DNA of 64,000 nt, taken from assembly GCF_002150685.1 (NCBI RefSeq), contig NZ_MSSW01000052.1, positions 1-64,000 on the forward strand. Reading direction: 5' to 3'. Made by a program: the position numbers and the translations under genes. The notes below the pieces were generated by a model. That model did no database searches and was not told the origin of the DNA. It saw only the letters and a list, made by a program, of their open reading frames with translations. This DNA is from Algoriphagus antarcticus. Lineage in GTDB: Bacteria > Bacteroidota > Bacteroidia > Cytophagales > Cyclobacteriaceae. Shown here piece by piece: positions 33,365-43,320 of the stretch (within the stretch, counting starts at the first letter, position 1; every line of letters begins with the position of its first letter).

Positions 33365-33700
33365 CTATATTTTCCCCATGAGATCTGCATAGGAGATCTC
33401 AAAGTGGCTGTTATCATACACAACCTCACCGTTCTTTATCAGCAATAATTGCGGTGACTCATGAGGGATTCGGAATTCTTTAGCCACCAAATCTGACAAA
33501 TCACGGCTTGCTATCAAATCCAAAAAATAAGGCGTCACTTTCTCGGCATCCGAGTCTTTCCATTTGCGAAGTAATCGATCTAAAGACATACTGCTGATCG
33601 AACATCTGGAACTATGCTTGAAAATAAAGACGGGCTTCTCTTCGCTTAGTGCTTTGATTTCCTGTATTTGGCCGGGTTGAGTGAGTTTATTCCAATTCAT
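33365..33700 (-). CDS. ytxJ: YtxJ-type bacillithiol system redox protein
   Basis: A 111-residue thioredoxin-fold protein. The single catalytic cysteine is Cys33 in HSSRCSISS, the monothiol signature of the YtxJ group, which works with bacillithiol as a bacilliredoxin-like protein. The cis-proline-region equivalent appears as RIPHESPQLLLIKNGEVVYD. Length and spacing match the family. It suggests that this organism makes bacillithiol. The neighbour on the other strand is a DUF4403 lipoprotein, so it is probably a single-gene transcript. Confidence 0.9.
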   Translation of the reverse strand: MNWNKLTQPGQIQEIKALSEEKPVFIFKHSSRCSISSMSLDRLLRKWKDSDAEKVTPYFLDLIASRDLSDLVAKEFRIPHESPQLLLIKNGEVVYDNSHFEISYADLMGKI

Positions 33701-33713
33701 TTCTTACGTTTTA

Positions 33714-33721
33714 TATTTTTG
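33714..33721 (+). promoter_or_regulatory. Putative -7 promoter element of the DUF4403 gene
   Basis: Reads TATTTTTG, an exact TAnnTTTG match, 50 bases upstream of the DUF4403 ATG. The -33 element is unclear. Confidence 0.4.
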
Positions 33722-33771
33722 GGGCAATAGTTGTAGAAGAAAGATCACCCATTGAAAACCAAACTTCATTT

Positions 33772-35175
33772 ATGAAAATACAGTTCCACCGGCGATTTAT
33801 AAACTTTCCGATACCTATCGTTTTAATAGGTCTTGTCTTATTTTCCTGCAAAAGTATAAACCCTGCTGTCAATCCAGGGAGAAGCACTCCACCGCCCATT
33901 GCTACAACTGATGTGAATGTGCCTTTAAAAATCCCTAAAGAAACATTGAGTAAACTCCTGAATGGTCAGATCCCAACCCTACTACTTCAGGAAAAAGGAC
34001 TGGATATGGGCAGTGGAATTACAGGTGATTTTCAACTGATGAGAAATGGAAAAATCAGTTGGACAGCGCTGGATAGTCAGCGAATTCAGCTGACTGTACC
34101 TATAAATGTCGTGGGGGAAGTAGGCTTAAAGCCTAAAGGGCTGGGAAGTTTATTTCAATCCAAATTGCCTTTGAACGAGGATTTTGCGCCTGTCTTTGTG
34201 ATAGACCCAGTCATCAATCCAGATTGGAGTTTAGGCGCCGAAAGTTTTGAATTGATGGATTTGGGGGGAAATCTAGCGGTGGAAGTACTGGGAATGCAAG
34301 TGGATCTGAGTGGTCTGTTGAGCAAAGAATTAAGGAAATGGGGAAATGAAAATCTAACAGGAGGAAAAGAGATTGCAAGTTTAAAAACCATGGTAGATCT
34401 CGCTTGGGCGCAAGTTGGCAAACCTTTTTCTATTGAGTGGTTGGGAGGGAATACCGCATTTTCCATCCAGCCACAGCAATTGAAAATCAAAGAGTTCTTT
34501 GATGATGATCAGAATTACAATCTCTGGCTTGGCATGAATGGAAAGATTAATTCTCACCCTGCAGAGGCTGCACCTTCACGGGCTTTCCCGCTTCCAGGAC
34601 TCAGTCAAAATGATAATTCTAAGAATGAATTAGAGATTACCATCCCTTTATCAGTAAGCTATGCTAAGCTTGACGAGCTTTTAAAGCAGAATTTGGAGGG
34701 GAAGGCATTTCGCGTGGACAAGAAAACTACCCTGATTCCATCCAATATCAAGACCCAAGCTTTTGGGGATTTATTGGCTATAAATATGGATTTCACTGCT
34801 GAACAGACTAATGGTAAAACTCTTAGCGGAACTCTATTTGTAGTGGGCCAGCCGGAATATAATGCTGCTACTCAAAGCCTGGTTTTCGAGGATATTAATT
34901 TCAAAATGGAAAGTGGAAACTTCGGGGCACAGACAGGAGTTGGTCTGAAAAAACGCAAAATTATCCGCAGTATTGAAAGAAGGGCAGTACTCCCCATTGG
35001 AGATTTAATCGACGAAAGCATGGGAAGCATTCAGAATCGATTAGGGCTTTCGACTCCAATAGCCAATTTGAAAATCCAAAACTTGGAAATTATTCCTGCC
35101 GGCTTCCATCCTTTGAAAAATGAATTGCTAATCCAATTCAAAGCAGCTGGCAGTGTAGGGGTGGAATGGAAGTAA
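33772..35175 (+). CDS. DUF4403 family lipoprotein
   Basis: A 467-residue lipoprotein: hydrophobic signal then LVLFSCKS, giving a likely lipidated cysteine. The body carries the DUF4403 pattern: VNVPLKIPKETLSKLLN near the start, LDSQRIQLTVPINV, and a repeat of the same kind in the second half (ELEITIPLSVSYAKLDELL). Duplicated beta-rich modules like these resemble lipid-binding tubular folds, but this is inference. The fold and function of DUF4403 are not settled. A short inverted repeat TTCAAGG/CCTTGAA near 35242-35261 could serve as a weak terminator. Confidence 0.88.
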   Translation: MKIQFHRRFINFPIPIVLIGLVLFSCKSINPAVNPGRSTPPPIATTDVNVPLKIPKETLSKLLNGQIPTLLLQEKGLDMGSGITGDFQLMRNGKISWTALDSQRIQLTVPINVVGEVGLKPKGLGSLFQSKLPLNEDFAPVFVIDPVINPDWSLGAESFELMDLGGNLAVEVLGMQVDLSGLLSKELRKWGNENLTGGKEIASLKTMVDLAWAQVGKPFSIEWLGGNTAFSIQPQQLKIKEFFDDDQNYNLWLGMNGKINSHPAEAAPSRAFPLPGLSQNDNSKNELEITIPLSVSYAKLDELLKQNLEGKAFRVDKKTTLIPSNIKTQAFGDLLAINMDFTAEQTNGKTLSGTLFVVGQPEYNAATQSLVFEDINFKMESGNFGAQTGVGLKKRKIIRSIERRAVLPIGDLIDESMGSIQNRLGLSTPIANLKIQNLEIIPAGFHPLKNELLIQFKAAGSVGVEWK

Positions 35176-35325
35176 TTGAGCAATTTTTTGGTCGGTTCCC
35201 GTCAAGTTTATAAGAATAATTACTTCATCTTTTTGACAAGATTCAAGGCATAAACCTTGAAAATAGTTGTTATACTAACTCTATGTGAAGTAGTGGTTTC
35301 ATTTATTATTTGACAGTAAAACTCC

Positions 35326-35997
35326 TTAACGAATCAACTGCCCGAAGTTTTCAATTCCTCTGGCTTGAGCCTTTTTTAAAAGTTTCAATAAAAGCTGTGC
35401 AGTCAGAAATGCATCTCCGGCTGCAGTATGACGATCTTCTGTTGGGATCAGGTATCGATGACAAAGGGCGTCTAATCCATAATCCTCCGGTTTGACTTGG
35501 CTTTGATCCGCATGAGGTCCCAGTTCTAGCCGGATTGCAAAAGACATGGTATCTATCATGGGATTCGGTAGCTTCTCCAAGCCAAAAGGCCTACAAGCCT
35601 TTTGCATCATTTCTGAATCAAAGCCAATGTGTTGAGCTACCAAAATTGAATTCCCGAAGTATTCTAAGCTTTGCTCCGCAAAATCCCGAATCTGAATTTG
35701 ATTCTCGCGTTCGATCAATCCGTGGATTGCGGCGGTTTTTTTCCCGGATTTTGAAGAATTAGGATAGAGCTCCAATACTGTTTCGATCAAAATTCGTTGA
35801 TCCCGGATTTTTACTGCTCCTAATGAAAGGATATAATCGTCTTTTATCGAAAGCCCTGTAGTCTCCGTATCAAAGACGGTAAATTCAAGTTGGTCAAGAC
35901 TCCGGATAGCCGGGATTTGCTTTTGATTCTTGAGAAGAAAAGCTTCCACAAAATCAGCTTTTTTCACTTTTTTTTGACCAAAATTCCACCAGCTCAT
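35326..35997 (-). CDS. DnaQ-like 3'-5' exonuclease
   Basis: A 223-residue DEDDh exonuclease of the Pol III epsilon type. ExoI is FDTETTGLSI (Asp, Glu), ExoII sits in VAQHIGFDSEMM, and ExoIII is RHTAAGDAFLTAQLL (His, Asp). It overlaps the DUF294 gene by four bases, so it is the last gene of the acetate block and probably co-expressed with it. In proteobacterial acetate clusters the same DUF294-exonuclease pair is common, though why an exonuclease is there is not known. It is more likely an accessory nuclease than replicative proofreading. Confidence 0.9.
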   Translation of the reverse strand: MSWWNFGQKKVKKADFVEAFLLKNQKQIPAIRSLDQLEFTVFDTETTGLSIKDDYILSLGAVKIRDQRILIETVLELYPNSSKSGKKTAAIHGLIERENQIQIRDFAEQSLEYFGNSILVAQHIGFDSEMMQKACRPFGLEKLPNPMIDTMSFAIRLELGPHADQSQVKPEDYGLDALCHRYLIPTEDRHTAAGDAFLTAQLLLKLLKKAQARGIENFGQLIR

Positions 35998-37937
35998 GAT
36001 GGAAAATAGTCTAATTGAAAGCGGACTTTTACGATAGTTTGAAGTTCGTTGATCGGCGAAAAGGTGTTTTTCAGCAATTGCCGCTCTAATTTCCCGAGAC
36101 TTTCAGGCTGAATAAATCGTCCACTAGATTGATTTTTGAGCCCTTCCAATGCACGGGTACGCATTAGGATTTCATAAGCTTTTGCCGCCTGCTTAAAAAG
36201 AGCCTCGTAATTTGGCTCCAACTCTGCCAGACGATCAAATCGCTTAAAGGTATTATTCACCCCAATCACCCCATGACTTAGCACCAGAAGTCTCGCCAAG
36301 TCAGCCAAAGGCATCATCGCTCTTGATTTGATATCAAATTCATTTTTGTGCTCGCCTGACTTTTCCACTACAAAATCCTTGAAAAACCCAAGTGGCGGAG
36401 GATTCATTAACGCATTTTTTGCCAGAAAATTCAAGAAGATTTTCTTTTTCTGAATCTCCTCGTAGATATGTAAACTCAGCGTTTCGCCCAATCCAAGATT
36501 TCCAGCCACAGCTCTGAAATCAAAGAAAATGGTGGAGCTCAAGATTGCCTCTTCAGTCGGTCTGATGATCCATTCGGTGAAAAAACTTTTCCATTTGCTC
36601 ATGGGCTGCACCCATTTCGGATTACTTGCCATGATATCTCCAGGGCAGGAGGCAAAGCCGCAGGCAAGGAGTACTTCGACCATTGCCGTTCCAAGCTTTA
36701 GAAAGTATGCATGGGCCTCTTCGTCCAAAGCTTCTGGCACGTCTTCGTAGACCAAGGCATTGTCTTGGTCAGTACGAAGAAGTTGTTCCTCTCGACCTTC
36801 AGATCCTAGTGAAAGGAAACAATACGGAATTTTCCGAAGTACCTCATCCTCATTTGCCAATGAATTTTCTGCGATTCGGAGCGCTTGCTTGATGATGATA
36901 TCATTGACTTCGGTCATCACCGATGCCACAAAATCCATGGTCAGTTCATTTTCAAGATAGTAGCGGAGCATTTGCTCTGCCTGATCCCGGATAAGTCTCA
37001 TTTCTTTCAGATCCAGCGTATTCATCAGGCCGTGAATCAATACGGCAGGGCTATTTCCCATTGAGAGCAGCACGTCATGATCAGAGATAATCCCGCAAAC
37101 CGGGCTTTGGTCAGTTCCATCTTCGGTCAGGACTAAATGATGCAAGCGATTCTTAATCATGGTTAGATACAGATCTGAAAAAGAAGTATCCTTTCTTCGG
37201 GTCAAAATAGGTGCGCTCATGATTTTGGAAGCTGCTGTCTCCAGTGAAATTCCTTTTGAAACTACTTTGTTGCGAAGGTCCTTATCGGTAATTATCCCAA
37301 GTGGTTTCAAATCCGATCTGCATACGACGATACTGCCGACATGCTTCTCGCTCATAAGTTCGGCAGCCTCTTGGATCGTATGTTCTGGGCTACAAATCAA
37401 TACTTTTTCCGAAAATTTAATTTCTGATTGATCCGAAAAAATCATCAGCGAATGATCGCGGGATTCATTCTTAAATGCTCCACGGGCTTTTTGCCCAGTA
37501 GAAAGATCCTGTCTTATCACGACTTGGCCTGAAGCAAAGCCTGCCGCAAAATACAGGGCAACTCTACTATTTTGCTCCAGAACTTCTTCAAAGACAGAAA
37601 CAGGAATCGCATAGACAAGACTGTTTTCCTGCACTTTTGCAGAGAGTACATAGGGCCGCTTTCCCAATAAGGCTAAAACTCCAAAGACATCACCTTCATC
37701 GCATTCATCTCGAATTTCCTCTTGATTTTGGATGGATTCCGTCAGAATAATTACCCCTTCTTTTAGAATATAAAAATGGGTTTCGGCAGCTTGTCCTTGT
37801 CTAAAAAGGATCTCGCCCTTTTCCAAATAGCGGATTTCCACGGAGCCAGCCACTTTTTCCAAAACTTCTTTTGAAAGAAAAGAAAAAGGAGGAAACCGCT
37901 TGAGAAATTCTGCTACCCGGTGGACGATAACATTCAT
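35994..37937 (-). CDS. cNMP-binding / CBS / DUF294 nucleotidyltransferase-like protein
   Basis: A signalling protein of about 647 residues from the ATG at 37937. Domain order: cyclic-nucleotide-binding domain (about 15-130, RYLEKGEILFRQGQAAETHF), CBS pair (about 170-300, with KHVGSIVVCRSDLKPLGIIT), then the DUF294 nucleotidyltransferase region with LGSEGREEQLLRTDQDNAL, whose GS-EGR and DxDN look catalytic, and a C-terminal helical domain. It resembles GlnD-type transferases and could modify a partner or sense adenylates. It is downstream of acs with a hairpin between, as in the acetate cluster elsewhere. Confidence 0.88.
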   Translation of the reverse strand: MNVIVHRVAEFLKRFPPFSFLSKEVLEKVAGSVEIRYLEKGEILFRQGQAAETHFYILKEGVIILTESIQNQEEIRDECDEGDVFGVLALLGKRPYVLSAKVQENSLVYAIPVSVFEEVLEQNSRVALYFAAGFASGQVVIRQDLSTGQKARGAFKNESRDHSLMIFSDQSEIKFSEKVLICSPEHTIQEAAELMSEKHVGSIVVCRSDLKPLGIITDKDLRNKVVSKGISLETAASKIMSAPILTRRKDTSFSDLYLTMIKNRLHHLVLTEDGTDQSPVCGIISDHDVLLSMGNSPAVLIHGLMNTLDLKEMRLIRDQAEQMLRYYLENELTMDFVASVMTEVNDIIIKQALRIAENSLANEDEVLRKIPYCFLSLGSEGREEQLLRTDQDNALVYEDVPEALDEEAHAYFLKLGTAMVEVLLACGFASCPGDIMASNPKWVQPMSKWKSFFTEWIIRPTEEAILSSTIFFDFRAVAGNLGLGETLSLHIYEEIQKKKIFLNFLAKNALMNPPPLGFFKDFVVEKSGEHKNEFDIKSRAMMPLADLARLLVLSHGVIGVNNTFKRFDRLAELEPNYEALFKQAAKAYEILMRTRALEGLKNQSSGRFIQPESLGKLERQLLKNTFSPINELQTIVKVRFQLDYFPS

Positions 37938-37953
37938 GATAAGTATCAATTAT

Positions 37954-37991
37954 AAAGTGAGAAGTCTAAAATTTTTTAGATTTCTCACTTT
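37954..37991 (-). terminator. Long hairpin between acs and the DUF294 gene
   Basis: An 18-bp stem pairs 37954-37971 with 37974-37991, with one G-T wobble, leaving almost no loop. It lies between the acs stop (38004) and the DUF294 start (37937). Its arms end in T-runs on both strands, so it may terminate or attenuate transcription into the DUF294-exonuclease pair. Confidence 0.65.
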
Positions 37992-38003
37992 TGCTTTCTG
38001 ATT

Positions 38004-39896
38004 TTACTTCCTGCCTTCGATAATTTTCTCCACCACCTCTGGATCGAGCAAGGTACTGGTGTCTCCCATGCTGTCAAGACTCCCTTCGGCTACTTTCCGC
38101 AGGATTCTACGCATGATCTTACCTGAGCGGGTTTTTGGAAGCCCGGCTACGATTTGAATTTTGTCTGGCTTGGCTATCGGGCCAATCATCTTAGAAACCA
38201 TCTCTTTGATCTCATTGACAAGATTATCCTCGGTTCGGTTGGTCATATCGCAGATCACATAGGCATAGATTCCCTGACCTTTAACTTCATGCGGATAGCC
38301 TACTACAGCCGATTCGATGACCAACGGATGTTCGTTGATCGCATTTTCAACTTCGGCGGTTCCCATTCGGTGACCTGAGACATTCATCACATCATCCACT
38401 CGACCGAGGATTCGGTAGTAGCCGTCATGATCTCGCTTGACCCCGTCTCCGGTGAAATACATGCCAGGATAGGTAGAGAAATAAGTTTGCTTGCAGCGCT
38501 CATGATCGCCATAAGTCGTTCGAACCATGGAAGGCCAAGGGAATTTGATGCAGAGATTTCCTTCTACTGAGTTTCCGGTCAGTTCATTTCCTTCAGGATC
38601 TACGATGCAAAGTTGAATCCCCGGAAGTGGAAGCGTAGCAAAAGCTGGTTTGGTAGGTGTGATTCCTGCAATTGGTGAAATCAAAATTCCACCAGTTTCG
38701 GTTTGCCACCAAGTATCAACGATTGGACATTTGTTTTTACCAATGTGCGTATGATACCAATGCCAAGCCTCCTCATTAATCGGTTCACCGACAGAGCCGA
38801 GCACTTTTAACGAACTCAAATCATAGCCCTCGATTGGTTCGGTTCCATAAGCTTGTAATGCTCGGATGGCCGTTGGGGCGGTGTAAAAGATGTTTACTTT
38901 ATGTTTTTCGCAGACTGCCCAGAATCTTCCGGCATCAGGGTAGGTTGGAACCCCCTCAAACATTAAAGTTGTAGCTCCTGCCAGTAATGGCCCGTAAACA
39001 ATATAGGAGTGACCGGTAATCCAACCGATATCAGCAGTACACCAATAGACATCGCCTGGCGAATACTGAAATACATTCTCAAAGGAATATTGGGTATAAA
39101 CCATATAGCCGCCGGTAGTATGAACCACGCCTTTTGGCTTGCCTGTCGAACCTGAAGTATAGAGAATGAAGAGCATGTCTTCACTGTCCATTTCTTCGGC
39201 TACATTTTGATCAGACTCGCCAGCAATTACTTCATGCCACCAATGGTCTCGCCCAGATTTCATGGTTACCTCCTGATTGGTTCGCTGGTACACAATCACA
39301 GTTTCAACGGAACTCTTTTCCAAGGCTTCATCAACTAGGGATTTCACACCGATTGTCTTGTTTCCACGGAAATTCCCATCCGATGTTAAGACCGCTTTTG
39401 CACCGCAGTCAGTGATCCGATCTGCCAATGCGTTACTAGAAAATCCTGCAAATACGACCGAGTGTATTGCCCCGATTCGGGCACAGGCCAGCATTGCGAT
39501 AGCGGCTTCCGGAATCATCGGCATATAGATGATGACTTTGTCACCTTTGCCAATTCCCTTAGATTTCAATGCATTCGTAAAGCGATTCACTTCATGAAAA
39601 AGCTCTCGATAGGTAAGCGTTCTCCCAGCTTCATTAGGATCATTAGCCTCCCAAATGATCGCTGGTCGATCGCCAATAGTATAAAGATGACGCTCAAAAA
39701 TATTTTCAGTGATATTCAGCTTTCCATCCACAAACCACTTCACATCCGGATCTTTAAAATTCCACTTTAAAACATTTTTCCAGCGTTTTCGCCAGTGAAA
39801 TGAATCGGCTATTCTCGCCCAAAACTCTTCGGGCTGCGTGACACTCTTTTGGTATTCGTAAAGATATCCGCTCAGGGTATGAATTCGATCACTCAT
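38004..39896 (-). CDS. acs: Acetyl-CoA synthetase
   Basis: Converts acetate, ATP and CoA to acetyl-CoA. The 630 residues show the AMP-forming synthetase motifs: FILYTSGSTGKPKGVVHTTG (P-loop), DTWWQTETGG (A5), and the catalytic lysine in LPKTRSGKIMRRILRK near residue 605, which is usually controlled by acetylation. The substrate-pocket and DVYWCTADIGWITGHSYIVYG segment fit acetate rather than propionate, as does the overall length. It sits after the CrbS-like kinase and its receiver, which in other bacteria control acs expression. Function is secure. Confidence 0.97.
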   Translation of the reverse strand: MSDRIHTLSGYLYEYQKSVTQPEEFWARIADSFHWRKRWKNVLKWNFKDPDVKWFVDGKLNITENIFERHLYTIGDRPAIIWEANDPNEAGRTLTYRELFHEVNRFTNALKSKGIGKGDKVIIYMPMIPEAAIAMLACARIGAIHSVVFAGFSSNALADRITDCGAKAVLTSDGNFRGNKTIGVKSLVDEALEKSSVETVIVYQRTNQEVTMKSGRDHWWHEVIAGESDQNVAEEMDSEDMLFILYTSGSTGKPKGVVHTTGGYMVYTQYSFENVFQYSPGDVYWCTADIGWITGHSYIVYGPLLAGATTLMFEGVPTYPDAGRFWAVCEKHKVNIFYTAPTAIRALQAYGTEPIEGYDLSSLKVLGSVGEPINEEAWHWYHTHIGKNKCPIVDTWWQTETGGILISPIAGITPTKPAFATLPLPGIQLCIVDPEGNELTGNSVEGNLCIKFPWPSMVRTTYGDHERCKQTYFSTYPGMYFTGDGVKRDHDGYYRILGRVDDVMNVSGHRMGTAEVENAINEHPLVIESAVVGYPHEVKGQGIYAYVICDMTNRTEDNLVNEIKEMVSKMIGPIAKPDKIQIVAGLPKTRSGKIMRRILRKVAEGSLDSMGDTSTLLDPEVVEKIIEGRK

Positions 39897-39918
39897 GGGT
39901 TTTGTGTTTTATTGTTAT

Positions 39919-40275
39919 TCAGTTTAATAATTTTTTTACTTCAGCGACTATTTCTTTGGTAGAAAAAGGCTTTGTTAGATATTTATCAGCCCCAAGGGCT
40001 AATCCTTTTTGGAGGTCCTTTTCTTTACTTTTTGCAGAAAGAAAGACCACTTTGGTTTTTAGGTAGTTTTCCTTGACAAAGGCACAAACCTCATAGCCAT
40101 CGACTTTTGGCATCATGATATCCAAAATAATCAAATCAGGAATCTCATCTCGTATAAGCGCCATAGCTTCCTCACCATCTCGTGCGATAAGCACTTGGTA
40201 TCCCTCCTTCTTGAAGAGAAAGTCCAAGGAAAGTAAAATATTAGGTTCATCATCTACAAGGAGGATTTTATTCAT
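39919..40275 (-). CDS. Receiver-only response regulator
   Basis: A 118-residue CheY-like protein from the ATG at 40275 (MNKILLVDDEPNILLSL); a longer frame upstream lies inside the kinase gene and is not credible. The phospho-acceptor is Asp52 in LIILDIMMPKVDGYE, with the acidic pair DDE near residues 8-10 and Lys in DKYLTKPFS near 102. There is no DNA-binding output domain, unlike CrbR of Vibrio and Pseudomonas, which has a LuxR-type HTH. It starts within the kinase stop (four-base overlap), so the pair is clearly coupled. It must act through another protein. Confidence 0.93.
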   Translation of the reverse strand: MNKILLVDDEPNILLSLDFLFKKEGYQVLIARDGEEAMALIRDEIPDLIILDIMMPKVDGYEVCAFVKENYLKTKVVFLSAKSKEKDLQKGLALGADKYLTKPFSTKEIVAEVKKLLN

Positions 40276-43004
40276 GATCTTAAAGGGTGGGGGGTTAATG
40301 CTTCTTGCTGCAGAGGAATACAAATTTGAAAAACTGTTTTTCCAGGCTCGGTACTTACATCTATTGTTCCTGAATGATATTCCATGATTTTCTTAGAAAT
40401 AGCCAAGCCCAGACCTGTTCCAATTGGTTTTTTTTGAGTCTGATTTTTTGCCTGGAAAAACTTTTCAAATAGATATGGAAGATCTTCCTCTGGAATCCCA
40501 ACTCCATCATCCGCAACTGCTATGGACAGCATTTGATCCTCTTCAACTGCAATGAGTTGGACGGAGGATTTGGCAAATTTTGAGGCATTGCTTAGCAAAT
40601 TGAGCAAAACTTGCTTGATCCGATCCTGATCCACAAGTAAATAAAGTTTTTCAAATCTGCAATCGATTTGAAAGTCAAGACTTTTTTCCAGAAACACCTT
40701 TTCCATACTTTCTGCGCTTTCTAAAATCAAGTTTTTCAAGTCTGTTTTTTCCCAATTTAAGGTTTGTCTCCCGGAATCAAATCGCTCTAAATCCAAGACT
40801 TGGTCAATTAGTCGCGTCATCCGGCCTGTTTCGTCTATGATAATCTGGAGAAATCGTCTTTTCTCGTCTTCATTTAGATTTTCATCTTGAAGAATTTCTG
40901 AAAATGCCCTAATCGATGTGATGGGAGTTTTCATTTCATGCGTCACAGTAGAGATAAATTCGTCTTTCAGCATGTCGTTTAGTTTTAAGGCCTTATTAAC
41001 TTCACTCAGTTTTTCAGAAGCTTTTTTCAGAGCTTTGGTTTTTGATTTTAGCTCTAGATTCAGACTTTTAATTCCCTGCGTTTCTTTCAAAATATTGAGC
41101 ACTTCGTCCATACTGATCTCTTCTTCCTTCACTACTGAGGCTACTAATATTCTTGCTGAGGCTACGCCGATCACTCCGGAAAGGATTCGCTGTGCAAAGC
41201 TGACAAACTCGGGATCTGCCATTCCCTCATTTTGAAATGGTTTCCCATAGTTCAATTTGAAATCACTGAGTGATTTGGTAGATTTTTCTTCCCCGAGAAA
41301 AGTATTGAGTAGACTCTGTAGCGCAGAAAATTGGGCCTGACCTTTCCAGAAAATGTTGGTGTCCAGTTTTTGGTCATACTTGAATATATCCACAAAAAGC
41401 ACTGCTTGATTCAGTTCTTTTGAGCTTTGCTTCGCAAAAAAAGAAATGGCTACAAAGCATAAAATATTAGCAAAAAGACTAAAAAACAATGCGTGAGAAA
41501 CGATGCTCATCCCTTCCATTCCAAAGAGGCTATTTGGCCTTAGCCAAGAATAGCCAAATAATCCGTCAGTTAAGATTTCCTTAGGCACCAATCCGATACT
41601 TGCGAAAGTGGGTAAAATCAAGGTAAATCCCCAAATCCCCATTCCAAGGATAAGTCCTACTGTTGCTCCCGATTTGGAGGCTTTTTTCCAAAAAATTCCA
41701 CCGATAATCGACGGGCTCAATTGTGCGATTGCGACAAAGGAAATTAGACCAGTTGAGACCAAAGAGCTACCCGTGTCTAGAATTCTGAAATAAAAATAGG
41801 AAAGTAGAATGATCGCCAGAATTGTAAGGCGTCTTCCCCAGATTAAAATACCTGGGAGATTAGATTGAAATCGCTTCGAAAAATTACCATTAGCTACCAA
41901 AATCGGCATCAGCAAATTATTACTGACCATAGTACTGAGTGAGATAGTAGAGACGATAATCATACTGGTGGCAGCAGCAAACCCACCTAAATATCCTAAA
42001 ACAGCCAATCCTTCTTGTCCAAATTTCAAAGGGATTGCCAAAACAAAGGTATCGGCAAGCACAGGCTGATTTTGGAAAATCATCAGTCCAGAAAGAGCGA
42101 TCGGTAATACAAATACATTGATCAACACTAAATAGAGCGGGAACAGCCACATGGCGGTGTCAAGATGCTTTTCGGAAGTGTTTTCGATGATTCCCATCTG
42201 AAACTGACGGGGTAAAAACATCACCGCCATCATGGAAAGTAAACCCATCCAGAACCAATCGGAGACTCCATTTTCTCCTGACAGCACGAAAAGATGGGAC
42301 AGATCAGCTACTTTGGCCTGAGCAAAAATATCCGTGAGCCCATCAAAAAGGAAAAAACTAACGAATATTCCAATTGCCAAAAAAGCAAAAAGCTTTACGA
42401 TCGATTCAAAGACCACAGCAATCACTAATCCCTCGTGTCTGGCAGTGGCCTCAATCGCTCGTGTGCCAAAGAAAATCGTGAAAAGTGCAAGGCCTAATGC
42501 AAGGTAAAATCCAGAATCACTAAAAACGGAGAATGAACCAGCAGCCAAGGGAGTCTCAGTCAGCTGCATAATATCTAACGAATTGGAAATTCCTTTGATC
42601 TGAATAGAGATGTAAGGTAAAATCCCGAAAAGGCAGAAAATCGTAACCAAAGCACCTAAATTGGCGGATTTGCCATAGCGTGAACTGATGAAATCTGCGA
42701 TGGAAGAGATGTTCATTGCCTTTGAGATGCGAATGATTTTCCGCATCACCAGCCACCACAGTGGAGCAACCAGGCAAGGACCTACATATATCGCCAAAAA
42801 GTCGAGGCCATTTTCTGCCGCTCTGCCTACCGAGCCATAAAATGTCCAAGCAGTACAATAAACGGCCAATGATAAGGCATACACCCAAGGATGATTCGCC
42901 CATTTTTTTAATGGCGAGCCTTTCCGCTCTGTGTACCAGGCAATAGCAAATAGGAGGATTAAATATCCAAAAGTGACCGATATGATGACCTCCCGGCTAA
43001 GCAT
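40272..43004 (-). CDS. CrbS-like sodium/solute symporter-histidine kinase
   Basis: A 910-residue hybrid. The first about 560 residues form a sodium:solute symporter-type domain with some 13 helices (for example NHPWVYALSLAVYCTAWTFY). A linker with a coiled segment (about 640-680) follows. Then comes a kinase core: H-box STVTHEMKTPITSIRAFSE with the phospho-His near 689, N-box LLNLLSNASKFAK, and G-boxes DDGVGIPEED and GTGLGLAISKK. This is the CrbS/PutP-kinase architecture, which in Vibrio and Pseudomonas senses acetate-related conditions and drives acs. It overlaps the receiver gene by four bases, and by eight the small membrane protein upstream. Confidence 0.93.
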   Translation of the reverse strand: MLSREVIISVTFGYLILLFAIAWYTERKGSPLKKWANHPWVYALSLAVYCTAWTFYGSVGRAAENGLDFLAIYVGPCLVAPLWWLVMRKIIRISKAMNISSIADFISSRYGKSANLGALVTIFCLFGILPYISIQIKGISNSLDIMQLTETPLAAGSFSVFSDSGFYLALGLALFTIFFGTRAIEATARHEGLVIAVVFESIVKLFAFLAIGIFVSFFLFDGLTDIFAQAKVADLSHLFVLSGENGVSDWFWMGLLSMMAVMFLPRQFQMGIIENTSEKHLDTAMWLFPLYLVLINVFVLPIALSGLMIFQNQPVLADTFVLAIPLKFGQEGLAVLGYLGGFAAATSMIIVSTISLSTMVSNNLLMPILVANGNFSKRFQSNLPGILIWGRRLTILAIILLSYFYFRILDTGSSLVSTGLISFVAIAQLSPSIIGGIFWKKASKSGATVGLILGMGIWGFTLILPTFASIGLVPKEILTDGLFGYSWLRPNSLFGMEGMSIVSHALFFSLFANILCFVAISFFAKQSSKELNQAVLFVDIFKYDQKLDTNIFWKGQAQFSALQSLLNTFLGEEKSTKSLSDFKLNYGKPFQNEGMADPEFVSFAQRILSGVIGVASARILVASVVKEEEISMDEVLNILKETQGIKSLNLELKSKTKALKKASEKLSEVNKALKLNDMLKDEFISTVTHEMKTPITSIRAFSEILQDENLNEDEKRRFLQIIIDETGRMTRLIDQVLDLERFDSGRQTLNWEKTDLKNLILESAESMEKVFLEKSLDFQIDCRFEKLYLLVDQDRIKQVLLNLLSNASKFAKSSVQLIAVEEDQMLSIAVADDGVGIPEEDLPYLFEKFFQAKNQTQKKPIGTGLGLAISKKIMEYHSGTIDVSTEPGKTVFQICIPLQQEALTPHPLRS

Positions 43005-43320
43005 CCGTTTCGTTTTTCGATTTTTTGATTACGAATCGTGACAGGAGGATCATTCCAAAAAGAAATAGGAAAATATAAAAGTAGAGTACAGGAATATCCA
43101 AGATCATCAAATCCTTGTTGTACAGCATTAGGAAAGGATAATTCAAAAGAAAAAATCCCAGCAGAAATACTCCCCATAGACGTTGACTTTTCAAGGTGTT
43201 TTCGATTTTAGATCCAATTGAATTTACCAGTTTTGAAATATAAAAGAAGGAAATCTCAGGTCTATAATTCTGAGATTCCCTTCTTTTGAAATCAATGCTC
43301 GTTAGCAGCGCCTGCGCCAC
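42997..43320 (-). CDS. Small membrane protein between symporter and kinase
   Basis: Two strongly hydrophobic segments (about 48-65 and 76-96) and a basic C-terminus KKSKNETDA define a small inner-membrane protein. From the ATG at 43320 it would be 107 residues and overlap the symporter end by 29 bases; a shorter version starting near the SKIENTLKSQRLWG segment is more likely but lacks an ATG, so the start is uncertain. Its stop overlaps the kinase start by eight bases. Position inside the acetate operon suggests a helper of the symporter or kinase, but no family is recognised. Confidence 0.6.
   Translation of the reverse strand: MAQALLTSIDFKRRESQNYRPEISFFYISKLVNSIGSKIENTLKSQRLWGVFLLGFFLLNYPFLMLYNKDLMILDIPVLYFYIFLFLFGMILLSRFVIKKSKNETDA

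Noticed and set aside
40276..40323. Longer N-terminus of the response regulator
   Set aside because: The extra residues lie inside the kinase gene and precede a perfect receiver start at 40275.
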